Shown in pieces: positions 37,672 to 46,772 of a stretch of 64,000 bases of DNA. Positions within the stretch are counted from its first letter, which is position 1. Every line of letters begins with the position of its first letter. The translations under genes were made by a program, and so were the position numbers. This DNA is from CAVVDY01 sp963819645 (GTDB lineage: Bacteria; Acidobacteriota; Terriglobia; Terriglobales; Acidobacteriaceae): positions 62,001-126,000 of the forward strand of contig CAWFWZ010000003.1 in assembly GCA_963819645.1 (NCBI GenBank). The letters are read 5' to 3'. The notes under the pieces were generated by a model. That model searched no databases. It had not been told where the DNA came from and saw nothing but the letters and a program-made list of their open reading frames with translations.

Positions 37672-38844
37672 TTACACAACCTGCGCCAATGCCGGCAGGC
37701 CAAACAATTCGCGAAGACGGCCATTCACAATCTCGCCGCCTTCCGTCACCAGCGTGCTGCTGATGATGTCATCCTTCATGTTCACGTTCACCTTGCCGTC
37801 TTTCACCATGTTCAACAGGAAATTGCTGACGTTTTTGCTGTACATCTGACTGGCGTGATAGGGCACGGTACTGGCGAGGTTGATCCAACCGATGATGGTG
37901 ACTCCGTTTACTGAGATCTTCTCGCCGCTCTTCGTCAGCTCGCAGTTGCCGCCTCGCTCAGCGGCGAGATCGACGATTACCGATCCCGTCGCCATTCCGC
38001 CAACCATCTCTTTCGTGACTAGTACCGGAGCCTTCTTGCCGGGCACAACGGCGGTGGTGATGACAACGTCGCTCTCCGCGATAACCTTGCCTAGCAGTTC
38101 ACGTTGCCGCTGATAAAAAGTCTCATCCTGCGCCTTGGCGTAGCCGCCTGCATCCTGTGCGTCTTTCACTTCCAGCGGAAGCTCCACGAAGCGGCCGCCA
38201 AGGCTTTGCACCTGCTCCTTGACTGCAGGCCGCACATCGTAAGCGGAGACGACCGCGCCCAGGCGCCGCGCTGTCGCGATAGCTTGCAGTCCGGCCACGC
38301 CTACTCCAATGATCAGCACGCGAGCGGGAGTGATGGTCCCGGCGGCGGTTGTCAGCATGGGGAAGATGCGCGGCAAGGTATCGGCGGCGATGAGCACCGC
38401 CTTGTAGCCGGAAGCCGTCGCCATCGACGATAAGGCGTCCATGCTCTGGGCGCGGGTAGTGCGGGGCATGAGTTCCACCGCGAATGAGGTCACGCCGGTG
38501 GAAGCGATGCCTTGCACGGTTTCGAGCGTTCCCATTGGCCGCATAAAGCCGATGAGGTACTGTCCCCGGCGCAGCAAGGGCAGGTCGGCGGCTCCAGTGC
38601 GATCGTTGGCGCCGTAACACAGAACCTGCGCGATGATGTCGGCGCTCGCAAAGACCTCGGCACGGCTGGCCGCGATTTTGGCGCCTTTGCTCTCGTACTC
38701 GGAATTGGTATAGCCGGCCTCAAGGCCTGCGTCAGCTTCGACCAGGACCTCCAAGCCCGCCTTGATAAGGCTGGTTACAGCGGCGGGAACAAGTGCGACG
38801 CGTCTCTCCCCGGGAAAGCTCTCACGGGGAACCCCTACCATCAT
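37672..38844 (-). CDS. pntA1: NAD(P) transhydrogenase subunit alpha, NAD-binding part (PntA1)
   Basis: The 390-residue soluble subunit binds NAD(H) in the cytoplasm and passes hydride to PntB. It shows the alanine-dehydrogenase-like fold: VGVPRESFPGERRVALVPAA at the start, a central RVLIIGVGVAGLQAIATARR Rossmann motif, VVSAYDVRPAVKEQVQSLGG and VITTAVVPGKKAPVLVTKEM. It is the first gene of the operon pntA1-pntA2-pntB, which couples proton import to NADPH formation. The upstream gap carries a terminator (38961-38990). Confidence 0.96.
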   Translation of the reverse strand: MMVGVPRESFPGERRVALVPAAVTSLIKAGLEVLVEADAGLEAGYTNSEYESKGAKIAASRAEVFASADIIAQVLCYGANDRTGAADLPLLRRGQYLIGFMRPMGTLETVQGIASTGVTSFAVELMPRTTRAQSMDALSSMATASGYKAVLIAADTLPRIFPMLTTAAGTITPARVLIIGVGVAGLQAIATARRLGAVVSAYDVRPAVKEQVQSLGGRFVELPLEVKDAQDAGGYAKAQDETFYQRQRELLGKVIAESDVVITTAVVPGKKAPVLVTKEMVGGMATGSVIVDLAAERGGNCELTKSGEKISVNGVTIIGWINLASTVPYHASQMYSKNVSNFLLNMVKDGKVNVNMKDDIISSTLVTEGGEIVNGRLRELFGLPALAQVV

Positions 38845-38960
38845 GGAGCTTCCTCCAGAACGCCTAACTAAATGAAAACGCCAAACTAAAGCATTTTAGT
38901 CAGCGGGACAGGAAAAGTCCATCACAACGGAGAGGGCAGTGCCAAAAGAGGCATAGAAAC

Positions 38961-38990
38961 GGCAAAACCCGAAGCCTATTGGCTTCGGGC
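38961..38990 (-). terminator. Rho-independent terminator upstream of pntA1
   Basis: On the minus strand GCCCGAAGCC-AATA-GGCTTCGGG forms a 9-bp stem followed by TTTTGCCGTTT. It would end transcripts coming from the motAB side, before the pnt operon. Confidence 0.75.
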
Positions 38991-39413
38991 CTCACCACGA
39001 CTGTTGCAACTGAGTATGCGTTGCCGCAACGCAATTACCACAGTCCTGCCCCCGCAGGCACTCGTTCCATCCAAGGCTCGTGTCACCGACGAACCTGGGA
39101 GTCGGCCAGCGCATTTGCAAGCATGGCCTTGGGATCTCGCATCCTCGGTTGGAGGGGTAGCAGGGTTACACGAAATGGCGCTGCCCGTTTCTTTCGTTGG
39201 AACCCTGCTGTTTCGTGCCCGGGAGGGTCATCTGCTCCGGGCTTCAACGCGTCCCTTTTAACACCGAGAAAGATGCCATTTCGAGGAGCACGCGGCGTGC
39301 CAAGGCGCAGCCCTCCGGGTTATGGAGAAGAAGTGCTGCTAATTCAGCAACTTGCACATGACTAAGGGTCGCTTTCAAGGCCGCGACTATCCGACCAGAT
39401 AGTTGGGACAAGC
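38991..39413 (-). other. Structured gene-free region, possible ncRNA
   Basis: No gene is supported. Several stems are visible: AGCAGGGTT/AACCCTGCT with an inner ACGAAA/TTTCGT (about 39158-39213), GCGTTG/CAACGC (39016-39030), and a GCCCGG...CCGGGC stem near 39217-39242. The terminator at 38961 would give a minus-strand RNA a defined end. It could also be a long 3' untranslated region of motB. I could not match it to tmRNA, RNase P or 6S RNA. Confidence 0.35.
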
Positions 39414-40226
39414 CTAGTGGTTAGCCGTTTGAGGCTCAGGCTTTTCCAGTTTGCCGGGTTCGGCTTCTGTTGTCGCTTCCGCCGGCGCCGCCTGACCCGA
39501 GTTCGGCTTTTGTATGTATTTCACCAGCAAGGTGATTCGCCGGTTCGAGGCGTCGGTTGGATCTGACGTGTTACGCAAGTTTTGATCGGCGAAGCCCCTC
39601 ACTTCCGCGACCTGGTCGGATCGCAAGCCATTCTGCTGCATGAGTCTACGACAGGCGTTGGCACGGTCGGCAGATAGCTCCCAGTTACTGTAATTCGCGC
39701 CGGCACTGAAGGGTTGAGAGTCGGTGTGACCCTCAATCGAGACCCGATTCGGTAGCTTGCCCAATTCCGGCGCCAGCACGGCGAGGACCTCGCGCGCCGA
39801 GCTGGTTGGATTCGAGCTGCCGCTTTCAAAGAACAGGCCCGTCTCCGACTCCAGCAGCTCAATGCGTAAGCCCTCGGCGGTAACCGTCATTTCGATGTGC
39901 GCCTTCAACTTGTCGAAGTCGCTGACTTGGCTGATTGCGATCTGAAGCTCCTCTTTCAGCCTGGCCATGTCCTGCTTGCGCAGTGGCAGGTTGTCGCCAC
40001 TGCCGGTTTTATCGCTGCCTACCATCTTGGAGGTACCGCTCGGATCTTTGAAATAGCCGCCAACCGCCTCCTGAATCTGCTTGCTGCTGTTCATCAGCCA
40101 CAGCACGATAAATAGCGCCATCATCGCGGTCACGAAGTCGGCGTAAGCCACCTTCCAGGCACCGCCGTGATGACCACCATGGCCGCCACTACGCTTGATG
40201 ACGATGATTTGCGGCTTCGTGCTCAC
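39414..40226 (-). CDS. motB: MotB-type stator/OmpA-domain protein
   Basis: MotB anchors the flagellar stator to peptidoglycan and carries the proton-accepting aspartate. The 270-residue protein shows the plug/TM segment WKVAYADFVTAMMALFIVLW with the key Asp in YADF, then a periplasmic OmpA-like domain with SIEGHTDSQPFSAG, NWELSADRANACRRLM and VRGFADQNLRNTSDP. GTG 40226 is chosen because GAGGAA lies upstream. The C-terminal tail is Pro/Glu/Ala-rich. It follows motA by 10 bp. Confidence 0.92.
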   Translation of the reverse strand: MSTKPQIIVIKRSGGHGGHHGGAWKVAYADFVTAMMALFIVLWLMNSSKQIQEAVGGYFKDPSGTSKMVGSDKTGSGDNLPLRKQDMARLKEELQIAISQVSDFDKLKAHIEMTVTAEGLRIELLESETGLFFESGSSNPTSSAREVLAVLAPELGKLPNRVSIEGHTDSQPFSAGANYSNWELSADRANACRRLMQQNGLRSDQVAEVRGFADQNLRNTSDPTDASNRRITLLVKYIQKPNSGQAAPAEATTEAEPGKLEKPEPQTANH

Positions 40227-40236
40227 TGCGGTTTCC

Positions 40237-41151
40237 TCATGCCGGGGCTGCCTCGGCATCTGTGGCTGGAGCTGCTGCCGCAGCTTGACCGGCTTCTGGC
40301 GCGCGATTCTTGCAGGTATCCTCAAATTCCTGGAAGGTTGGCCGGACGTGCGCCGGAATGGCGCGCCGTCCCATCTCGGCCGCCAGCAGCGGAGCCACGC
40401 CCTTCATGAACGCGATCATCGCGACGCGCAGCACGTGCCAATATTCGCGCTCTTCATCCGCAAGCTTGGTCATGTTGGCGGCGAGCGGGCCGACAAAGCC
40501 ATAGCACATCAGGATGCCCAGGAACGTTCCCACCAGGGCAGCGGCGACCTTCTTGCCGATTTCCTCGGGAGGGCCGCCCAGAGCGCTCATGGTTAGCACC
40601 ACTCCGAGTACCGCAGCGACGATACCCAGCCCAGGTAAGGCATCGGCCATGCTGCTGAGGGCTCCGATGGGCATCTGCTTTTCGTGATGATGCACGTCCA
40701 TATCAGCCTCGATCATCTGATCGACGTCGAAGGCCTCCACTCCACCCATGACAACCATGCGCATGGTGTCGCATACGAAGTCGACCGTCTCGTGATCTTT
40801 CTGGAAGCCGGGGAATTGAGCGAAGAACGGGCTCTCTTTGGGCCCTTCGATGTCCTTTTCGACCGCGACCAGGCCCTGTTTACGGGCTTTGGAAAACAGA
40901 TCAAAGAGCATCTTGAGAGACTCAAGATAGCGCTGCTTACTGAACTTCGAGCCGCGCAGCACCCCGGTCACACCGCCGATGATGGCTTTCAAGGTGTGCA
41001 GTGGATTGGCCACCAGCAGGGTGCCCATCGCTGCCCCGCCAATGATGAGCAACTCGGCAGGCTGAATAAGCACACGGATCGGTCCGTGCTCCATGAGGAA
41101 GCCGCCAATCACCGCGGCCAACACGACGAGCATGCCAATGATGGCGAACAT
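40237..41151 (-). CDS. motA: MotA-type stator protein
   Basis: The MotA/TolQ/ExbB-family inner-membrane protein makes the proton channel with MotB. From ATG 41151 the protein has 304 residues and starts directly with the first helix (MFAIIGMLVVLAAVIGGFLM). The conserved PAELLIIGGAAMGTLLVANP, the cytoplasmic domain, and the last two helices (ALPGLGIVAAVLGVVLTMSA, then ALVGTFLGILMCYGFVGPLA) follow. The conserved Pro in DALPGLG matches the residue essential for torque. The tail is Ala-rich. Flagellar or gliding use cannot be told apart from this window because no other motility gene is present. Confidence 0.93.
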   Translation of the reverse strand: MFAIIGMLVVLAAVIGGFLMEHGPIRVLIQPAELLIIGGAAMGTLLVANPLHTLKAIIGGVTGVLRGSKFSKQRYLESLKMLFDLFSKARKQGLVAVEKDIEGPKESPFFAQFPGFQKDHETVDFVCDTMRMVVMGGVEAFDVDQMIEADMDVHHHEKQMPIGALSSMADALPGLGIVAAVLGVVLTMSALGGPPEEIGKKVAAALVGTFLGILMCYGFVGPLAANMTKLADEEREYWHVLRVAMIAFMKGVAPLLAAEMGRRAIPAHVRPTFQEFEDTCKNRAPEAGQAAAAAPATDAEAAPA

Positions 41152-41380
41152 ATCCAACCCTTCTATCGGCGAAGAGGCATACAAGCTGCAACTGCCGAAG
41201 GAGGCGATACCGCTCTTCACCAGGTCGCGTCGAATGTTGCCATGACGAAATCATCGCGGCCGGGGGATCAGCTCTTGCTTTAAGCTGCCCGCCACCAGCT
41301 GCCAGCTCCCAGCCACCGGTCAGAGGCGCTTTCGCGCGTGCTTGAGTTGGCACCCGCTACCGAAGCCCGGGACCGCGCAA

Positions 41381-41396
41381 AGTGACACACATCACA
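41381..41396. promoter_or_regulatory. CRP/FNR-type operator candidate
   Basis: AGTGACACACATCACA matches the CRP consensus TGTGA-N6-TCACA at nine of ten fixed bases. It lies 230 bp before motA and 20 bp before dispersed element copy C, in a gap between divergent genes. Confidence 0.4.
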
Positions 41397-41417
41397 TAAA
41401 AATCATGTTGTGCGATA

Positions 41418-41678
41418 CTTTATTTTCAGCAACTTAGCGCACTTTTATGTGCAAAATGATTGAGCCCCAAGCACTTACAGGTACTTACCTGATTTCAAAG
41501 AACTTAACTCACCCTCAGCCCGACCCCTTCAACGAAAGTCTGGGGCCGCCTTGGGGACACCGAGGTACACCCCTTGGAGTGTCCTCGACGGCAGTTTATA
41601 AGTTGCTTTACCAAGCTGTGCGGAAAAGTTGGGGCAGCGAGGTTACGAAGGTCGTAGACGATTCCCGAATTGGGAATT
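41418..41678 (+). repeat. Dispersed conserved element, copy C
   Basis: The plus strand carries TTTATTTTCAGCAACTTAG, GCAAAATGATTGAG, CACTTACAGGTACTTACC, ATTTCAAAGAACTTAAC, TTTATAAGTTGCTTTACCAA and GGTTACGAAGGTCGTAGACG, then the hairpin ATTCCCGAATTGGGAAT. It is about 45 nt longer than copies A and B because the middle variable part is longer and has its own hairpins. It lies in a 1-kb gene-free region. Confidence 0.8.
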
Positions 41679-42181
41679 CAGGCAAGCAAGGCAGTTGGCG
41701 GTGCGAGCACGGTGAGCTCGAAAAAATACAAGCTCACTCGAGGGCATCCTTAATGAGCATTTGCGCGGGCGATCTGCCCGCCCAGGAACGATCCGATCAG
41801 GTTGAGATTTGTGTGAGGATATTTCCTCCCGTTGGGAGGGACGCAACCGAGTCGGTTCCCGCTCAAACCGGGTACGGCTGAGGTGGGTTACAATTGAAAA
41901 CCTTTGTGGCGGTGGCGGGCTTTACCATGCGAATCGAGAACCGATCATCCATCCCAGGAGGGAAGCGGGCGGACCGGTTTTCGACGAGGCGCGAGGTGTG
42001 GGGCGCGACCGGCAGTCGGGGTCGGCACCAGCATGGTCTGGATCCGTTGCGGGCCCTGATTGGGGCAAAGAAATGTGTATGGACTGGACTCCTCGACAGA
42101 GGGTCCGACTATTGCGAGATAAAATGGAGTGCCGATTAAAGCGGCGCCGTTCTTGAAATTGTTGCCAATTGGGGAGTTTTT
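41679..42181. other. Gene-free leader region before the glycan operon
   Basis: Hairpins GTGAGCT/AGCTCAC (41709-41735) and CCTCCC-GTT-GGGAGG (about 41825-41839) are visible, and no gene is supported. The open frame at 41894-42139 has no ribosome-binding site and an unconvincing composition. GGGGAG before 42182 is the ribosome-binding site of the next gene. Confidence 0.4.
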
Positions 42182-42952
42182 ATGGATACCAAGGAATTCT
42201 ACGATCAACTAAGTCCCTTCTATTACCACGAGACCTACGATGATGTAAGCAGCTTGACGGCTATTGCTCGTAGAGTTCGCACCCAGACCGTGCTTGACAT
42301 GCTCAATCGGCATGTTCGCCCGGGGTCGGTGGTCGGCGACCTGGGATGCGGACCGGCACAGTTCGCTGACCCTATCCTGGAAGGCCACAGCAAGTATCTT
42401 GGGGTCGACATCAGCCGAGAGATGTACGTGCGAACGGCGGAACGTTTGGCGGACAATGCCCGGGCATCCTTCCAGGAGGGCTCGATCGAGAAGCTTCCCC
42501 TGGCTTCCGACAGCCTTGATGCCGTGATTTGCATTGGAGTGTTGGAGTACCTGCCGGCCAACGCCAAGGCGTTCCGTGAAATTCATCGCGTCCTGAAGAA
42601 AGGCGGGGTTGCGGTCATTTCGTTCCCCAACCTGCACTTCCCGATGTTTTTCCTCCGTACCATGCTGCGTCCTGTGGTAGCGCCTGTGCTGCGGGCGGCG
42701 GTGCCGAAGTTGCGCAGTACGGTTTATGTGTCAGGAACCACGCATCGGTCGATGTCTCCGTCGCGATTCATCAAAGAGGTAGAGCAGGTTCCGTTCAAGG
42801 TGGTAGAAAAGGTTTCGCACGCTTACTACCCGTTGTTATTCAATCATGCTCTTCCGCGGACGATGGTGCCCTTTTATTACAAATTGGATAGCATAGGTAA
42901 GAAGATTTCACCGAACATGGGCGCCAATTACATCGTCTGCCTCGAAAAATAG
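42182..42952 (+). CDS. SAM-dependent class I methyltransferase
   Basis: The 256-residue product has a clear Rossmann-type SAM-binding domain: motif I VGDLGCGPAQFADP, YLGVDISREMYVRTAERL, motif II/III GSIEKLPLASDSLDAVICIG and motif post-III VLKKGGVAVISFP. The C-terminal part holds a hydrophobic stretch (FPMFFLRTMLRPVVAPVLRA) and aromatic residues and may bind a lipid-linked or glycan substrate. ATG 42182 has GGGGAG upstream. The next gene, a polysaccharide deacetylase, starts 1 bp after its stop codon, so the two act together, probably in cell-surface glycan or lipid modification. Confidence 0.88.
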   Translation: MDTKEFYDQLSPFYYHETYDDVSSLTAIARRVRTQTVLDMLNRHVRPGSVVGDLGCGPAQFADPILEGHSKYLGVDISREMYVRTAERLADNARASFQEGSIEKLPLASDSLDAVICIGVLEYLPANAKAFREIHRVLKKGGVAVISFPNLHFPMFFLRTMLRPVVAPVLRAAVPKLRSTVYVSGTTHRSMSPSRFIKEVEQVPFKVVEKVSHAYYPLLFNHALPRTMVPFYYKLDSIGKKISPNMGANYIVCLEK

Positions 42953-42953
42953 C

Positions 42954-43910
42954 ATGCCGGGCTACATCAAATCACGCCTGAAGGAGACTGCGTTATGGCT
43001 CACAGGCATGACGGCTGTGGTCGAATTTCTATTCCACGGTAAGAAGCCAAAGCCGGGTCTTACGATTCTCTGCTATCACCGGATGGCTGAAGATCTCCCG
43101 CAGGACGCGCCCTGCGATCCCTTTAATGTTTCGCCCGGTACTTTCGAGCAGCAATTGGCAGCTCTCCGGCCCATTCGAGGCTTAAAGGTAGTTTCCGCAA
43201 AGACGGTGACTGGATTATTGAAGGGCTCAATAGTCAGCACCGGAAGCTATCTACTAATAACGTTCGACGATGGATATCACAATAATCTTTGCGCTGCGAA
43301 AATCCTGCACCAGGCGGATTATTCAGCAGTTATTTTCTTAGTTACCAACTACATCGGAAAGCCGGTCTTCGATTTCAATACCTATGACGTCTGGTGTCAG
43401 GGTCTTCCTAATGCTCAGCCGGGTTGGTATAAACCGCTTTCCATGGCGGAGTGTCAGGAGCTACTCAAGCTGGGAATGGAAGTCCAGCTTCACGGGCACT
43501 CGCATCGTCCACTTGGCGCTCTTCCTAATGCTGACCTGGATGAAGAAATTAAAAATAGCAAAGCTATGATCGAAAGCCTGGGCGCGGGCGACGCGATCGC
43601 GCTTGCGTATCCGTACGGAAGCTCCAGAGCCGGCCACTTCAATGAACAAGTGGAAGAGTGCCTGCGAGCGAAGGGAATTCAATTTGCTGTCTCAACTGAC
43701 GCAGGGACAAACCCTTTGCCGGAACTTAAGGCCCACGCTTATCGTCTGCGGCGTATTCCTGTTCACGAACATGATCGGGGCCTACTCTTCCAGGCCAAGG
43801 CTGCGGGCTACTGCGGCATCCTTCCGCTTATCAAGGCGGCTGCTTTTCGGATGGGAGTTTGGACGCGGGTGCCAGCTCGAGCGCCAAGCCATGAGCCAAC
43901 CTTGACTTAG
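42954..43910 (+). CDS. Polysaccharide deacetylase (NodB family)
   Basis: The 318-residue product is a CE4-type deacetylase. It has ILCYHRMAED at the start of the fold, the metal/catalytic motif LLITFDDGYHNN (Asp-Asp pair), the HGHSHRPLG histidine motif and a late AIALAYPYGSS strand. The substrate is likely an N-acetylated sugar polymer. An early ETALWLTGMTAVVEFLF hydrophobic segment may anchor it. It follows the methyltransferase with a 1-bp gap and ends before a 93-bp gap. Confidence 0.9.
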   Translation: MPGYIKSRLKETALWLTGMTAVVEFLFHGKKPKPGLTILCYHRMAEDLPQDAPCDPFNVSPGTFEQQLAALRPIRGLKVVSAKTVTGLLKGSIVSTGSYLLITFDDGYHNNLCAAKILHQADYSAVIFLVTNYIGKPVFDFNTYDVWCQGLPNAQPGWYKPLSMAECQELLKLGMEVQLHGHSHRPLGALPNADLDEEIKNSKAMIESLGAGDAIALAYPYGSSRAGHFNEQVEECLRAKGIQFAVSTDAGTNPLPELKAHAYRLRRIPVHEHDRGLLFQAKAAGYCGILPLIKAAAFRMGVWTRVPARAPSHEPTLT

Positions 43911-44003
43911 CTCGCTGACGTAGCGGGAATGGGCCCGGATTGAAAGCCGCGCTACAACTTAGAATGGACAATGCGATTCTAAGTTTGTTCTCCTACGGTT
44001 GAG

Positions 44004-45155
44004 GTGCGCAGGTTCGTGAGATTGCCCACAAAGATTGCTTTGGCAGCACTGGGCATTGCATTAGCGTGGGTGCTGCTGCCGTCCGCTCTCCACGCGCAGT
44101 ACCTCGCTTACTCTTTCAAGGCGAACCCCAAAGCCGGCCAACAGATATATACGGCGGCTTGTGCCACCTGTCACGGCAGTGACGGCAAGGGAGCTCCCCA
44201 AACCCTCACCGTCTTCAAGCGGCCTTCGAGCTTCCCCGATTTCTCGCGCTGCGATCAGACGACTGCGGAAGTTAACACGGCGTACAAGGCAGTCATCGAG
44301 AACGGTGGCCCGGACCGCGGATTTTCACAAATCATGCCGGCTTTTCGGGAGGCCCTTACCTCGCAGGACATCGACAATGTCGTCGCCTACCTCCGCGAAT
44401 TCTGCGACTCTGCGCATTGGCCGCGCGGAGAGCTCAACGTGCCTCGCGCCATCGTGACCGAGAAGGCTTACCCGGAAGACGAGGTCGTTCTCTCTACCGG
44501 CATCAACACGCAAGGCATGCCGGGGAATGAAACCCACATCATCCACGAGCAGCGTTTCGGGAAGAAAAACCAGATCGAAATTGATTTGCCGGTAATCTTC
44601 GATGATCAGAATCACACCTGGTATGGCGGCGTCGGCGACATCACGCTGGGACTGAAGCGGGTGATCTTCTCCAACTTGCACACCGGATCGATTCTTAGCT
44701 TGCAAGGCGGATTCCTGTTGCCTAGCGGCAACTACCAGCGGGGCTTTGGTGCGGGGACGACCACGTTCGAACCATTTGCTGCTTTTGATCAGATCTTTCG
44801 CAGCAATACCACGGTACAGTTGCAGTTCGGAGCCGACCTGCCCTTTGACACCAGTAAGTCGCCGCAGTCGTGGTTCTTCAACTCCGCCATTGGCCAGAGC
44901 TTCGCGGGGGACCATATGCTGGGTCGCCTGTGGACGCCGATGTGCGAATTCCTCGCCACCCGCGATTTGATGGACGGCGCGAAAACCGACTGGGACGTGA
45001 TGCCGGAAATGCAGGTGACCATCAGCAAGCGCCAGCACATACGCGGGAATCTGGGCTATCGCATTCCCGTTACCAATACCGCCGGCCGACAGCAGCAGAT
45101 CATGTTCTACCTGTTATGGGACTGGGCGGATGGAAGCTTACTCAAGGGATGGTGA
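44004..45155 (+). CDS. Cytochrome c domain fused to an outer-membrane beta-barrel-like domain
   Basis: The 383-residue protein begins with a signal peptide (IALAALGIALAWVLLPSALH). A cytochrome c domain follows with CATCHGSDGKGAP and a distal MPAFREALTSQDIDNVVAYL. The remaining roughly 230 residues have alternating polar/aromatic strands (YGGVGDITLGLKRVIFSNLH, ILSLQGGFLLPSGNYQRGFG, QQQIMFYLLWDWADGSLLKGW) typical of outer-membrane porin-like sheets. The start could be GTG 44004 or GTG 44016. The stop (TGA) overlaps the next gene's ATG, so it is translationally coupled to the multi-haem cytochrome. Together they could move electrons across the outer membrane, which is inference. Confidence 0.75.
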   Translation: MRRFVRLPTKIALAALGIALAWVLLPSALHAQYLAYSFKANPKAGQQIYTAACATCHGSDGKGAPQTLTVFKRPSSFPDFSRCDQTTAEVNTAYKAVIENGGPDRGFSQIMPAFREALTSQDIDNVVAYLREFCDSAHWPRGELNVPRAIVTEKAYPEDEVVLSTGINTQGMPGNETHIIHEQRFGKKNQIEIDLPVIFDDQNHTWYGGVGDITLGLKRVIFSNLHTGSILSLQGGFLLPSGNYQRGFGAGTTTFEPFAAFDQIFRSNTTVQLQFGADLPFDTSKSPQSWFFNSAIGQSFAGDHMLGRLWTPMCEFLATRDLMDGAKTDWDVMPEMQVTISKRQHIRGNLGYRIPVTNTAGRQQQIMFYLLWDWADGSLLKGW

Positions 45156-46772
45156 TGCGCGGGCACATCCTGATCCTCGCGTTAGCGCTTGTCTGCGTGC
45201 TGCTGCCGTGGTGTGCGTTGCGCGGTGGCGAGAACAAGCAACAGGTTGACTTTCACACCTCCGACCGCTGCATGGCCTGCCACAATCAACTTGTCACCTC
45301 GAAGGGGCAGGACGTCTCGATCGGTATCGACTGGCGTTCCAGCATCATGGCAAATTCCTCGCGCGATCCATACTGGCAGGCGAGCATTCGCCGCGAGACC
45401 ATTGATCACCCGTCGGTGACGCGCGATGTGCAGGATGAGTGCTCCGTTTGCCACATGCCGATCACGCGTTATGAAGCCAAGGAGCACAACCAAAAGGGCG
45501 AAGTGTTCGCCTTTCTGCCCTTTCCCGGCAAAGAACGGCGAGGCTGCGAAGGCTGAGGACGGAGTGACCTGCTCGGTTTGCCACCAGATCAGCAAGACGA
45601 ATCTGGGAATGCGCGAAAGCTTCAACGGCGGATTCGTTATCCCACCTGCTGAGAACAGGGATGGCCATCCGGAAAATGGACCGTTCGTCATTACGCCCGG
45701 GCGGCAATTGATCATGCAAAGTTCGACTGGCGGCTTTCGGCCAACGCTCGGAGCACACATTCGCGACTCGGCACTCTGCGGCTCCTGTCATCAGCTCTAC
45801 ACCACGGCGCGCGGCGAGGGCGGCAAAGAGATCGGATCGCTTCCCGAGCAGATGCCGTACCTGGAGTGGCTGCACAGCGATTATCCCGCCAAGTCGAGTT
45901 GCCAGCAGTGCCACATGCCTGAGGTGCAGGAAGAGACGCTCATCAGTTCGGTGTGGGGTACTCCTCGGCAGGGACTTCATCAACATGTGTTTGTTGGCGA
46001 CAATTTTTTCATGCAAAGTATGCTGAATCGCTATCGCGACGAGCTGGACGTAGCTGCGCTTCCACAGGAGTTAACGGCGGCCGCAAAAGGGACGCTCGAC
46101 TTCTTGCACACTCAAGCCGCGAAGCTGGAGTTGCGGAATGTCGAACTCGCCTCGGGCAAGCTTCAGGCCGATGTCTACGTCGAGAACCTCACAGGACACA
46201 AGCTGCCGACGGCGTTTCCGTCTCGTCGGGCGTGGCTGCACTTCGTGGTTCGCGATCGCAGTGGGAAAACGGTATTCGAGTCGGGGAAGATCAATCAAGA
46301 CGGCTCCATCGTGGGCAATGACAACGACGCTGACAAGACGAGGTATGAACCGCACTATCGCGAAATTACGGGCGGCGATCAAGTCGAGATTTACGAAGAC
46401 ATTCTCGGCGACCAGGCAGGCAAGGTTACGACCGGACTTCTTGAGGGCGTGAGATACCTGAAAGACGATCGCCTGTTACCCCACGGCTTCGACAAGGGCA
46501 CCGCTATCAAGGATGTCGCGGTCGTCGGTGCGGCGCTTGACGATCCAAACTTCACCGGAGGCAGCGACCTGGTCCGCTACTCGGTACCGCTAGGCTCAGC
46601 GGAGGGGCCGTTTCAAATTGAGGCCGAGCTGTGGTATCAGCCGATCGGCTATCGCTGGGCGCATAACCTGGAGCCGTATGATGCCGCGGAGCCCAAGCGC
46701 TTCGTGAGCTGGTACAACGCCATGTCAACCGAGACAGCCACCGTGCTGGCGAAAGCCGAAGTCACGAAATAG
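45155..46772 (+). CDS. Pentahaem cytochrome c, one frameshift
   Basis: With the extra base near 45533 removed, this is one protein of 538 residues. It has a signal peptide (ILILALALVCVLLPWCALRG) and five CxxCH haem motifs: CMACH, CSVCH, CSVCH, CGSCH and CQQCH, all in the first 260 residues. The C-terminal half is a beta-sandwich-like region without haem sites (LQADVYVENLTGHKLPTAFP, WLHFVVRDRSGKTVFESGKI). This resembles the periplasmic multihaem cytochromes in Acidobacteria and Deltaproteobacteria that pair with a cytochrome c partner. It overlaps the upstream gene by one base. Its 3' end overlaps the convergent dipeptidase gene by 48 bp. Confidence 0.85.

Noticed and set aside
39005..39040. 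tmRNA-like tag (ATEYAL) in a plus-strand frame
   Set aside because: It is not followed by a stop, and no tRNA-like ends or typical tmRNA 5' sequence were found.
41637..41678. tRNA-like 3' end (GGTTACGAAGGTCGTAGACG)
   Set aside because: No acceptor, D-arm or anticodon stem could be drawn upstream, and the same words recur in element copies A and B.
41894..42139. Plus-strand open frame of 81 codons
   Set aside because: There is no ribosome-binding site, the composition is random-looking and it overlaps leader hairpins.
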